Origin: an uncultured Bacteroidota bacterium
GTDB taxonomy: Bacteria; Bacteroidota; Bacteroidia; Flavobacteriales; Schleiferiaceae
DNA: 64,000 nucleotides
Reading direction: 5' to 3'
NCBI GenBank assembly: GCA_913057235.1
Contig: CAJXNI010000001.1
Coordinates: forward strand, 62,001-126,000
Shown piece by piece: positions 16,837 through 28,316 of this stretch. The stretch's first letter is position 1. Every line of letters begins with the position of its first letter. The notes below the pieces were generated by a model. The model saw only the letters and a program-made list of their open reading frames with translations. It did not search any database and had not been told where the DNA came from. Position numbers and translations under genes: made by a program.

Positions 16837-19434
16837 ATGGTTAAATTTTTTAGCGGTATTTCCCTGTTCATTTTTACTGCTGTTAGCGGTTGGTGTCAAA
16901 TGACCCCGCGTTTGCAAGAGGCTCTCTCTAACCAAGCCACTGAGCTGCACCCGGTGGTGGTGGCGTTTGGCAACGCGGTAAATCTAGACTCCCTGCAATT
17001 GGTTTTTGAGGCGAAAAATCTCACTCCGCCCCAGCGCACCCAAATTGTGAATCGGCTACTTTTAAAGCAGGCTCAGCAGAGTCAACAAAGTGCTTTGGAC
17101 TTTTTGCAAGAAGCAGAAATCCCCGCTCAACAGTACCGCAGTTTTTACATCCACAACGCCATTGTAGGCCATTTACCCGCTTCTGCCATTAGGGCTTTGG
17201 CTGATTTTCCGGAGGTTACGCAACTGGACCTATCCACTGGTCAGCTGGCCTTGGAAGATTTTAAAAAGGGCTCTCCTGTTAAAGGTAAAGCGGCCGTACC
17301 CGGAGGCCGTGAACCCGGTTTAGAGGCCATTAACGCCACCGCTATGTGGGCCCGTGGTTACACCGGCCGAGGCCGTACGGTTTATGTTTTTGACTCAGGC
17401 GTTTGGGATGAGCATCCAGCCTTTAGCCAACGATATTTAGGCCTGCGCAGGCCGCAAAATGCCGCCTGGTTTGGGCTTTTTGCCCCTGAGCCCAGCGGTG
17501 CCCTCAGCAGCCACGGCACCCACGTTTTGGGTACGGTAGCGGGTTTAGATCAGGCTACAGCCGATACCATTGGAGTAGCCTTTAAAAGTTACTGGATGGC
17601 TAACGACCTCATCAACGCCAGTACAGCCGCAGCCTTACCACCTCAGGCCTTTTTAATTCAGGGTTTTGAGTGGGCCCTAAACCCCGATGGCGATACCACT
17701 ACTCTTTACGACATCCCTGATGTGATTAACAATAGCTGGCGCTGGCGCGATATCATTGATACTGCAGAATGTGGCGGCTTTGTTCCCCATTTGATGGACG
17801 TGATTGAAACCGCAGGTATCGCCAATGTTTTTTCAGGCGGAAATACCGGCCCCAATAACAACGGACTTAATTCTCCGCAGCGCATTAACAGCAATGAAGT
17901 GAACACCTTTTGCGTGGGCAGTGTAGATGCTAATCAAAGCTTCCCCTTTCCCATCAGTAACTTTTCTACCCGTGGCCCAAGCCAGTGTCCCGGTAATGGC
18001 CCATTAAGCATCCACCCGGAGGTGGTAGCTCCCGGGCAAAATGTACGCTCGGCCTGGGGTGCCGATGGCTATAATACCATTTCCGGTACCAGCATGGCCT
18101 CACCGCATGTTTCAGGGGCACTGCTGCTTTTAAAGGAAGCCTACCCGCAGCTTACCGGTAAAACCTTGATGGAAGCCCTGTACAACACGGCAGTAGACAT
18201 GGGAAGCCCTGGTGAAGACAACACCTATGGCCGTGGCCTCATTGACGTTAATGCAGCCTTCTTACTGCTGAGCCAGAGCTACACCCCGGTTGACCCTACT
18301 ACCGTGGCTCATGATTTAGACTTGCAGGTGCAAGGCGTACCAACCGGCCCTTTTACCTGCGATACCAGCTTTAATCCCCAGCTGCTAGTGACTAATTTGG
18401 GCAACCAAGCCATCGACACTTTTCAATTGAGCGTGTACCGCGATGGCCAGCTGGTGCATCAGCAAAATCTGACTAGCACCAAACTTTCAAGCCTCAAGGC
18501 CCGGGACACCCTCTTGCTTTCTGCGCCATTGAGTATTCCGGTTGGGGCGCATGTTTGGGCTTTTAAAGCCGAAAGAAGTGTCACCGAATACGACAGCATC
18601 AACAATCAGTACTTCATCCGCCTGGAGCGCTTACCGCAAAACGCTCTGGCCCTGACCGAAGATTTTGAAAATCCGCCTTTCTCCTGGCAAGTAGTAAACC
18701 CTGACGGTGGTATAGGTTGGGATACAGTAACGGTACAGAACTGGACCGGTAATCAGCAGGCTTTGCGCTTAGATTGGGCCAACTACCTACCCAGCGAAAA
18801 CCAGCCAGATGAACTGTACAGCCCCAATCTTAGCCTTCCGGCTACCGGCAGTCCCATTCAGCTAACCTTTGATTACGCCTACCAAACCCGTGGCCCTATC
18901 AATGCCCTGCAGGATACCTTGCAAATTTGGGCCACTGATGATTGTGGAGCTAGCCACACACTACTCTATGAAAAAGCCGGAGTAGATTTGAGCACGGTTA
19001 GCGGCACCGGACGAAACTTTGTCCCGCAAGACCAGCAAGACTGGCAGCGCGATACGGTAGATCTAAGCGCCTACCAAAACAAAAATGTCCAGCTCATTTT
19101 CAGAGGGATAAATCGTAACGGCAATTCGCTCTACCTCGATAATATTAGTGTGTACTACGGCCCTTGGGATCCCTTGCAAAAACCAGAGCTCGCAAAACCA
19201 AGCACCTTTAAAGTTTACCCTAACCCAGCCAGCAGTCAAATTACCCTTTCGGGGGAAACCAACCAAACCACCACCCCTTTACAAATAAGCAACGGCCTGG
19301 GACAGGTGCTTTGGCAAGGGAGCTTTAAAGGTGAAAACCTTACCATAGATTGCGGCCACTGGCCGGCAGGTTTGTACTTCTTAAAGGCTGGAAACAATAG
19401 CGAAAGGGCTCTCTCCTTTGTGGTAAAACCCTAA
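16837..19434 (+). CDS. S8 (subtilisin-like) serine protease with T9SS sorting domain
   Basis: About 865 residues from the ATG at 16837; the earlier in-frame TTG would precede the signal peptide 'FFSGISLFIFTAVSGWCQ'. A propeptide spans ~22-150. The S8 triad is visible: Asp186 ('VFDSGVW'), His226 ('SSHGTHVLGT'), Ser419 ('SGTSMASPHVSGA'), with oxyanion Asn in 'SGGNTGPN'. Then comes a CARDB-like/adhesin segment (~490-605), a MAM-like jelly roll (~605-780, 'LTEDFENPPFSWQ') and a type A sorting domain at the end ('FKVYPNPASSQITLSG'). It is exported and processed by T9SS and probably degrades extracellular protein. Confidence 0.93.
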   Translation: MVKFFSGISLFIFTAVSGWCQMTPRLQEALSNQATELHPVVVAFGNAVNLDSLQLVFEAKNLTPPQRTQIVNRLLLKQAQQSQQSALDFLQEAEIPAQQYRSFYIHNAIVGHLPASAIRALADFPEVTQLDLSTGQLALEDFKKGSPVKGKAAVPGGREPGLEAINATAMWARGYTGRGRTVYVFDSGVWDEHPAFSQRYLGLRRPQNAAWFGLFAPEPSGALSSHGTHVLGTVAGLDQATADTIGVAFKSYWMANDLINASTAAALPPQAFLIQGFEWALNPDGDTTTLYDIPDVINNSWRWRDIIDTAECGGFVPHLMDVIETAGIANVFSGGNTGPNNNGLNSPQRINSNEVNTFCVGSVDANQSFPFPISNFSTRGPSQCPGNGPLSIHPEVVAPGQNVRSAWGADGYNTISGTSMASPHVSGALLLLKEAYPQLTGKTLMEALYNTAVDMGSPGEDNTYGRGLIDVNAAFLLLSQSYTPVDPTTVAHDLDLQVQGVPTGPFTCDTSFNPQLLVTNLGNQAIDTFQLSVYRDGQLVHQQNLTSTKLSSLKARDTLLLSAPLSIPVGAHVWAFKAERSVTEYDSINNQYFIRLERLPQNALALTEDFENPPFSWQVVNPDGGIGWDTVTVQNWTGNQQALRLDWANYLPSENQPDELYSPNLSLPATGSPIQLTFDYAYQTRGPINALQDTLQIWATDDCGASHTLLYEKAGVDLSTVSGTGRNFVPQDQQDWQRDTVDLSAYQNKNVQLIFRGINRNGNSLYLDNISVYYGPWDPLQKPELAKPSTFKVYPNPASSQITLSGETNQTTTPLQISNGLGQVLWQGSFKGENLTIDCGHWPAGLYFLKAGNNSERALSFVVKP

Positions 19435-19462
19435 AAAAAAAGCCCCCCGAACAACGGGGGGC
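19433..19462 (-). terminator. Terminator serving mainly the M43 protease gene
   Basis: Perfect 8-bp stem GCCCCCCG/CGGGGGGC (19442-19449, 19455-19462), 5-nt loop. The run of nine A at 19433-19441 gives the T tract for leftward transcription. The rightward side lacks a T tract, so termination of the S8 gene here would be weaker. Confidence 0.85.
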
Positions 19463-19530
19463 TTCACCATTTGCAAGCGGTGATTTAATTAAAGTTTAAA
19501 GGTACAAAACCATGCGAAGCCTCAAACGGA

Positions 19531-20967
19531 TTAGGGCTGCTTTAAGACTTTGAAAATGCCGGTTCTTTCGCCTGCTTGTATTTGAACAATATACATCCCA
19601 GCCGGACCGTCTAATGAAAATTCCAGGCTTTGATTTCCTTGCGTGCTAAATGAGTTTAAAAACTTACCCTGCGCATTTAAGACCTGCACCTGCATTTGCT
19701 GAAAATTTCCGGTAGCTTCAATTTTCACTTGACCACTGGTAGGGTTGGGGTAACAGGTAAAAGCAGGAGCAGTAGTTTCCCATTCGGGGGTGCTAACGGC
19801 AAACAGATTGGGCCTAAAAGAAATAAGCGTGTTGCGCATTACCTGCACCTGCTCTTTGGTAAAGGAGTTCATGCAGGCATCACTGCTGTAGTCCATAAAG
19901 TTCTCGGCCATATCGGGTAAATCTACCCCGTCAATAGAATCTAAGCACGAGTTGCGGTTTTTGTTGCAGGTAAACTGCCCCGCAGCACTGGCCAACGGTG
20001 TATCGGAAATAAAATCATCGGCATTACAGCCACCATCGCCCCAAATATGGCGAAGCCCCAGGTAGTGCCCCACTTCATGCACCGCAATACCGCCTTCATC
20101 TAGCAAATTGTTAAAGGCGCCATAAGGATTGGGGAAACTAGCTGGATTGTTGGAACCTACTGCTACGTAGTGCAATAAAACCCCCTGTTCAAGGGCTAAG
20201 GTATCAAAACCGGTACCGGCAAAGTTGGGATGGGTAGCGGGTGGCGTGGCCAGGCCTACAAAAACCAGTTCTTCAAAATTGTTGATTTGCGGCTCAAAAA
20301 TGCGCAAGTCACCAATCCAAATGTTCAAATACCGCGCGGTATCCCAGGCATCACTACCGCCTAAAGACGATTGCGTGATGCGGAAAATATTGTAAAAAAG
20401 GCTGTCATTGACCCATTGCTGAATTTGCTGCTGCTGATTTTGGGCGTAGGGTAAAATCCCACCAAAATGCTGGATGGTAGTATTGGTGCGCACAATACCA
20501 TTGGTGGGAGCACCATTGGGATCTACCGTGGCCAGCTGAAACTCAATGCGCGCATCATCTACGTAGGGCAAGAATTCGCTGCGCAAGGTGGCAGTATCGG
20601 CATTTTGGCGTCTAAAACTTTCGTTGAGAATATCCAGTTGATTCTGGATTACGGAGTCAGGCAGGTTTTCATCTGGACTGTTGTGGACCACGTGAAAAAC
20701 TACGGGCACATTTAACACAGCCGCGCTGCTTTTCTTTTGTTTACGCAGGTTTTGCACTAAACTTTGCAGTGCTTGATCTGAAGCCTTTTGAAATCCTGGC
20801 TGCTGCCGATCTAAGTGCTCCATAAGGTGGTGACTGCCGCATTGTACGGAAAAGTCATCGGCTTGACCGCTATTTTGCGGAGAGGTATTGAGCGTGGAAT
20901 GCACCAAACCTTGCGCAAAGGTGAGGAAGCCAAACAAAAGAGCCAGCACTAGAAATCTGCTTTTCAT
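19531..20967 (-). CDS. M43 (pappalysin-type) zinc metalloprotease with T9SS sorting domain
   Basis: About 478 residues from the ATG at 20967, where a signal peptide begins ('SRFLVLALLFGFLTFAQG'). The further in-frame start at 21036 adds an unlikely leader. The zinc motif HExxHxxGxxH is complete: H297-EVG-H301-YLGLR-H307. The Met-turn region follows ('AENFMDYSSDACM'), and calcium- and disulfide-type residues ('GGCNADDFISDTP') fit family M43. The C-terminus is a type A sorting domain ('FTCYPNPTSGQVKIEA'). A secreted peptidase. It converges on the S8 protease gene and is transcribed leftward to a strong terminator. Confidence 0.92.
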   Translation of the reverse strand: MKSRFLVLALLFGFLTFAQGLVHSTLNTSPQNSGQADDFSVQCGSHHLMEHLDRQQPGFQKASDQALQSLVQNLRKQKKSSAAVLNVPVVFHVVHNSPDENLPDSVIQNQLDILNESFRRQNADTATLRSEFLPYVDDARIEFQLATVDPNGAPTNGIVRTNTTIQHFGGILPYAQNQQQQIQQWVNDSLFYNIFRITQSSLGGSDAWDTARYLNIWIGDLRIFEPQINNFEELVFVGLATPPATHPNFAGTGFDTLALEQGVLLHYVAVGSNNPASFPNPYGAFNNLLDEGGIAVHEVGHYLGLRHIWGDGGCNADDFISDTPLASAAGQFTCNKNRNSCLDSIDGVDLPDMAENFMDYSSDACMNSFTKEQVQVMRNTLISFRPNLFAVSTPEWETTAPAFTCYPNPTSGQVKIEATGNFQQMQVQVLNAQGKFLNSFSTQGNQSLEFSLDGPAGMYIVQIQAGERTGIFKVLKQP

Positions 20968-21129
20968 AGGTTCATGTAATAGAATTAGTACGATTTTTAA
21001 AACGTCTAAATTAGGAAATGTTTGCCTTGGCAGCACTTTTACTCATAGGGCTAGGCTTGAGCTTTGTGGGTGCTAAGCTTGCTAAGGTCTGTTCATGCTT
21101 TATTAAAACCTCCGCTCAGGTGCGCCATC

Positions 21130-21168
21130 AAAAAAAGTCTTTACCAACAGATGGCAAAGACTTTTTTT
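21130..21168. terminator. Bidirectional terminator downstream of the fasciclin gene
   Basis: Perfect 13-bp arms AAAAAAAGTCTTT (21130-21142) and AAAGACTTTTTTT (21156-21168) around a 13-nt loop, with T/A runs on both sides. Confidence 0.85.
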
Positions 21169-21189
21169 AAGTGTAAAGCAAATTGAATA

Positions 21190-21738
21190 TTAAGGCAGCA
21201 GCACGGTATCAATTACGTGAATAACCCCATTGCTTTGAAACACATTGGCGATGGTTACCTGAGCGGTGTTTCCCTTTTGATCGCTCACCATGAGATTTTT
21301 GCCTTTTTTAGTGAAGGTTAGCTTAGCCCCTTGCACGGTGGTATAGGTGGCCTGGCCATCTCCTTTTTTTATAGCTTTCAGCAATTGGCTGGCATCTAGC
21401 TTACCCGGAATAACGTGGTAAGTTAAAACCGCTTGCAATTGCTTTTTATTTTCAGGCTTCAGCAAGGTAGGCACGGTGCCTTCTGGTAAGGCTTCAAAGG
21501 CCTCATTCACGGGGGCGAACACCGTGAAGGGCCCCTCTCCCTGCAGGGTAGATACTAAGTCGGCTGCTTTGACGGGCACTACCAAGGTGGTGTGTATGGG
21601 TGAATTCACCGCATTTTCTACAATGTTCTTTTGGGTACTCATGGGCGCACCGCCCACTTTGGGATTGTCCTGAGCCTGTAGGCCCAGCGCCATACTCAGC
21701 ATGAAGGCAACAATGCCTGCTTTTTGAATCGTTTTCAT
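21190..21738 (-). CDS. Fasciclin (FAS1) domain secreted protein
   Basis: 182 residues: signal peptide ('AGIVAFMLSMALGLQAQ'), then one FAS1 domain with the two conserved boxes, H1 'GPFTVFAPVNEAFEALPEG' and H2 'NGVIHVIDTVLLP', and 'LTYHVIPGK' between. FAS1 domains mediate cell-surface adhesion; small single-domain forms are common in Bacteroidetes and other marine bacteria. No lipobox and no sorting domain, so it is likely periplasmic or released. A single gene with its own terminator and a structured 295-bp upstream region. Confidence 0.93.
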   Translation of the reverse strand: MKTIQKAGIVAFMLSMALGLQAQDNPKVGGAPMSTQKNIVENAVNSPIHTTLVVPVKAADLVSTLQGEGPFTVFAPVNEAFEALPEGTVPTLLKPENKKQLQAVLTYHVIPGKLDASQLLKAIKKGDGQATYTTVQGAKLTFTKKGKNLMVSDQKGNTAQVTIANVFQSNGVIHVIDTVLLP

Positions 21739-22033
21739 TTTTGTTGATTTTATTTGATTATTGGCGTTACCTAAAGGGCCCTTAAGGGAACATGATTAGT
21801 TACGAGCAAAATGAGATTTAGGATTAATGGATGGCTAAAAAAGAGTTGAAAAGTACGCCCTATTTCTGATGGGTTAACGCGAATGTTGAGACCCAGCGGC
21901 AGCAATGGGCATTTTTTTGGGTTAGCCACAAAATTTAGCTATTGGCTAAAAACCATTAATTCTAAAGAAAAATGCTATTGGCTACAACCCTTGAGTAGCG
22001 TGAGTGAAGCTCTAAAGTTAAAGCGCTGAATAG
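21739..22033. repeat. Intergenic region with repeated TTGGCTA motifs
   Basis: No gene seen. TTAGCCA at 21922-21928 and TGGCTAA at 21943-21949 form an inverted repeat, and GCTATTGGCTA occurs twice (21938-21948 and 21974-21984). The region lies upstream of the fasciclin gene and could hold its control sites. Confidence 0.4.
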
Positions 22034-22300
22034 CTAGTAGAAATAGATCACCCACACCACCAAAAGTAAAAGGATCAGAATTAAAGCTAAGGTGGTGCCG
22101 TAAATTTTAAAGGTATTTTGTTTGGTTTTTTGAAGGGCTATTCTTTTTAACTCCTCTGGGTCGGCTTTCTTAGTAATCTTAGGCAGTTTTCTCGCACGCG
22201 CTAATTCTGGTCGCCTTTGTTTTTTGTAAATGGACTTTCTTTCTCTCGCGTTATTTTTAAGAGAAGTAATCATTGCCGAAACTGAACCGCCAAAACTCAT
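22034..22300 (-). CDS. Small basic single-span membrane protein
   Basis: 88 residues starting 'MSFGGSVSAMITSLKNNARE'. The first ~60 residues are strongly basic and probably helical ('RKSIYKKQRRPELARARK'). They are followed by a hydrophobic span ('TLALILILLLLVVWVIYFY') that ends the protein, so it should be tail-anchored with its basic part in the cytoplasm. The N-terminal phrase looks like that of a widespread Bacteroidetes small protein, but no function is known to me. Clean ATG start; single gene. Confidence 0.7.
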   Translation of the reverse strand: MSFGGSVSAMITSLKNNARERKSIYKKQRRPELARARKLPKITKKADPEELKRIALQKTKQNTFKIYGTTLALILILLLLVVWVIYFY

Positions 22301-22443
22301 AGTCTAATATTAGTCATTCTTAAGGGATGGGCCAATGTTTTTTTATTTCCTGAAACAAAAAAGTGTCAGAAAAAACTACCAGCGTTTAAGCCCAAAGGGG
22401 AGCGAATAGACGCGGCTAAGCTGTAAATCTCAAGAAAAGGAAA

Positions 22444-23247
22444 CTACCAGGCTTTGGTTAAACCGATGCCTAGTGTAAACAAATTTGACTGCGCAGCTAC
22501 CGCATCATTAATATTTACTTGAGTTCTTATAAAAGAAGCTTTGAAGATAAAACCATAGCCACTGCTTAGCTCATAGCCTAAGCCACCGGCTGCAAAAAAC
22601 CCACTACCAAAAGTGGTTATCTCCTGCACCTGCTGATTCAATTGATTGTTAAACAGGGGTAGACCAAACCTGCGGTCGGCTACAATCACCTGATTGTTAT
22701 TCACTTCAATAAAGTTCATGTTTACACCCCCTTCCGCTAAAGCGTAAAAACCTTTCTTAATTGAGAATATTCGGCCTAGGCCAATTTTAATATGCGAACG
22801 AGTTTCCGTGCCATTGGCGCTAGCATTCTCCAAAAAGGGGTTGTTTGTTTGGTTGTTGGTATTGCGTCTATTCACCAACAAAGTGAAATTGCCGGTGGCT
22901 TGTAATTGGGCATTCATAAATTGCAAAGAGACGCGCCAGTTTTTTGAGAAACGGTATTCCAATTCTATCTCAAAAGCAAAGGCGTTGTTGTATACCATAT
23001 TTCCAGCATAATCAACAAACTCAAAAGTGTAACCGCCTAGGGCATCTTCAATTTGATTGCGGGTTACAGGGTTGCTCAGCAAAGTTTGTAAGCGGTTGTT
23101 ATCACTGCCATTGTAAAAAGAGGCTGTGGCGTTATCAGCAAAATATTAGTTGGAAAAAATACCTAAGCCCACCCTCAAACTAGTGTCGCGCTGAGCCGAG
23201 ACCAATAAACTGAAAATGACCAAAAGAATGCCAAACCCTGATTTCAC
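22444..23247 (-). pseudogene. Outer-membrane beta-barrel protein interrupted by an in-frame stop
   Basis: Translating leftward from a GTG at 23247 gives a signal peptide ('GFGILLVIFSLLVSAQ') and 'RDTSLRVGLGIFSN', then TAA at 23146-23148 (codon 34), and then in the same frame 'YFADNATASFYNG' and an intact ~230-residue remainder. The remainder is an OmpA/opacity-type barrel ('FAFEIELEYRFSKNWRVSLQ', 'GFFAAGGLGYELSSGYGF', 'FTLGIGLTKAW'). One nonsense change, for example CAA to TAA, explains it. The rest has no further lesion, so the damage is recent, or the stop is sometimes read through. An internal start would make a protein without export signal. Confidence 0.82.
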
Positions 23248-26114
<2,867 letters not shown>

Positions 26115-26140
26115 TAGGAAGAACATCGTGGAGATTTAAG

Positions 26141-26176
26141 AAACCGCTTTCCTTTGGGGAGGCGGTTTTTTTTTTG
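26141..26176 (+). terminator. Rho-independent terminator after katG
   Basis: AAACCGC (26141-26147) pairs with GCGGTTT (26162-26168), followed by a long T run; 27 nt after the stop codon. Confidence 0.85.
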
Positions 26177-26579
26177 GTCCTCGCTAAAGCTCAATCGTAC
26201 AAGGTTACCTAAATTGTAATTATGGTAAGTTTGGATTTGACCCTCATCTTAGGATTTTTTTCCAAAGCGACCTTCGGTACCCCACCCTCAAACTTTAAAA
26301 ATCAAGAAGCAGTGTGGCACCTTAGAAAGTTAGCGGCACGGCAAAAAAAAGAGCTTTCGGTTTTCGGAGGCTCTTTTAAAGTCTTAAGCTTGATTACATT
26401 CTCGAACTAAGCGGAGAATTGATTAAATAAAGCTTTTATAAAGCCTAAATACAACAAATTAAGCGACTTAAGGAATTAAGTCCCATCTGAATATCACACC
26501 CGTCCAAAACGTTTTAGTCTTTTAAATTTGGTCACTGGTATCCAGCAAGTTACCCTTTTAAAACGGCTATTTTTCAAAT
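26177..26579. other. Gene-free region with one hairpin
   Basis: About 400 bp without a supported gene; a 62-codon open frame from 26222 has no features. AAAAGAGC (26347-26354) and GCTCTTTT (26370-26377) form an 8-bp hairpin with T/A runs on both sides, likely a stranded bidirectional terminator. The right edge abuts the IS end. Confidence 0.5.
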
Positions 26580-27836
26580 ATACACCCTATGGGTCAAAAA
26601 AGAACCATTTGAGCAGGTGGTTTTTCGGGTTCCGCAAAGGGTTTATTGATCCAGTTTTCCAAGGATATTTTAGCATACAGGTTAAGCCTTAAAAAGGTGA
26701 TCAAATTAGAGAGGTGCCAAGGATATTGTGCTTTGCTTTTGAGGTATCTAAGCAAAAGCATGGCAATCATAGCGCACCACATCTATATGCGTACGGCATT
26801 AGCCGAGGTACCCACAAAGCTCTTTACGCGAAAGAGTTGTTTGAGATGCTTGAAAAACACCTCAATGTCCCAGCGGGCTTTGTATAGCTCGGCAATGGTG
26901 TCTGCTGTCCAAGATAAATTATTGGTAATTATTTTAAGGTAAGCCTGTCTTTCAGGGTCCCACACGTGTACCAAGCGAAGCTTTTTAGGATAGGCCTTTT
27001 GGGCGCTATCACCCTTAGTCGGATGTCTTGATCTAGGTGAAGGTCGGGGTTTGTAGACTTCACCGGAGCGTCAGCCACCGCCTCAAAATGATGGTTGCTT
27101 TTTAAGCGGGTTACAAAGAACACCCCCTTGCTGTCCAAATTAAATAACCACTCAAAGTCCACATAGCCACGATCGACCACCAGTACCGAGCCTGAGCTAA
27201 AACTTAATGGTTTTGCAGCATTGATATCGGCCATTTTACCATCGCTCAGACAGGCATAGCTTGGTAAACCGTTGTCATAGTCTAATACGGCGTGTAACTT
27301 TAAAGCCCCTTTGCTAGTGCGGTACTTGGCCCAATCAAATAGACTTAGACAAAGTGGAATAATGCTCGAGTCCATCAAGAACACCTTGCGTTTTAAACGC
27401 TTGGCGTACTGCTTTTGTCGCTTTAAGGAAGGTTCAAGCTGGCTAAGCAGGTCAAAATACAAATCCTGGAAAAAGTCTGCGTTGCGCTTAGCGTTGAGAT
27501 CGCTTAACGAAGACTTACTGGGCACTTTACCAATGTTAAGGTGGTTCTTGGAGGCAGAAAGACTGCGCAGACCGTTTTGGATGTCCCGTAAAGAATCACG
27601 GTGCCCAAGCTGCATGAAGAGCATACTTACCAGGTGCGTCCAAGTGCTAATGCCTTTGGAGTGCTTATCGCTTTGGTGTTTTTTGACCAACTTTTTGACC
27701 GTGCTATGATCAATACGTTCCAATAGCCGAGCAAAAAATTTAATTTTGACTGGGGCATGATTTTGTAGTTTGTGAGAACCACAAATTTGGGAAAAACCTT
27801 CATGCCACTCTTTTTTTATTTTTGACCAGTGTGTAT
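26580..27836 (-). mobile_element. Degenerate IS4-family insertion sequence
   Basis: About 1257 bp with imperfect terminal inverted repeats. The left end from 26580 reads ATACAC...GGTCAAAAA. The right end read inward from 27836 is ATACACACTGGTCAAAAA, alike except for a two-base gap and a substitution. It contains one leftward transposase gene with two lesions. No clear target duplication: left flank ...TTTTTCAAAT, right flank CATTTCACAA. This fits an old insertion. Confidence 0.7.
26594..27723 (-). pseudogene. IS4-family DDE transposase, frameshift plus nonsense
   Basis: Read leftward from 27723 ('MERIDHSTVKKLVKKHQSDK'), the protein has the DDE core: first Asp in 'FLMDSSIIPL', second in 'VLVVDRGYVDFEWL', and the IS4 YREK signature 'YKARWDIEVFFKHLK' holding the Glu. 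Near 27014-27018 the frame shifts by one ('DQDIRL' runs on as 'GDSAQKAYPKKLRLV' in the other frame; one A appears lost). Further on, an in-frame TAG at 26783-26785 interrupts 'NAVRI' and 'MWCAMIAMLLLRYL', probably CAG to TAG. Total intact length would be about 376 residues. The lesions are not in the pattern of programmed frameshifting, so the element is inactive in cis. Confidence 0.85.
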
Positions 27837-27856
27837 CATTTCACAAGAAAAAGTAA

Positions 27857-28316
27857 GTGCGCAAAGATGTTAGGATGCTTATTGTAGACGATGAGGTGCG
27901 AAATCTTAAGGCCTCTAAGGCCAGCTTTCTAGATTTTACGGTTTTTTTAGCCGAGTCTGGCCCTGAAGCACTGGAAATCTTTAAAAAAGAAGAACTCAAT
28001 ATCATTCTCACTGACCAGCTTATGCCTGAAATGACCGGAATTGATTTTCTGGTGGAGGTTCAAAAAACAAATGATGAGCCCATGCGTATTTTAATCGCGG
28101 GTTATTCTGATATAAACGCAGTTTTTGATGCCATCAGCAAGGGCCAAGTGTATCGCTATCTGAATAAGCCCTGGCACTATGAATACCTGAAGGCCAGTAT
28201 TTTGACGGCTTGTTGAAGTTTTCATGATATGAAGGGAGCACAAAGAACTGATTGAAAAACTTGCTAAAGCCAATGAGCAATTGGAATTACTGCTTAGACC
28301 AAAACTTCTTACCTAG
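27857..28316 (+). pseudogene. CheY-like response regulator remnant
   Basis: From GTG 27857 (or ATG 27875) a full receiver domain is readable: 'MLIVDDEVRN', phospho-accepting Asp in 'IILTDQLMPEMTG', 'RILIAGYSD' and the Lys in 'VYRYLNKPW'. The T/S switch residue is Ala. After 'LKASILTAC' comes TGA (28214-28216), still in frame with 'SFHDMK'. A one-base shift near 28232 then leads into a C-terminal helix 'EHKELIEKLAKANEQLELLL' that ends at TAG 28314-28316. So one stop and at least one frameshift split a receiver-plus-helix protein. The receiver alone could still be made. It lies 20 bp right of the IS, which may have removed its promoter. Confidence 0.75.

Noticed and set aside
26222-26410. 62-codon open frame after katG
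   Set aside because: Runs across a hairpin; low complexity; no recognisable features.
26783-27020. Programmed frameshifting in the transposase
   Set aside because: IS4-family transposases use one frame; here the shift is accompanied by an independent nonsense codon, so decay is more likely.
26646-27709. Rightward open frames of 98 and 132 codons in the IS
   Set aside because: Antisense to the transposase; typical mirror frames, not genes.
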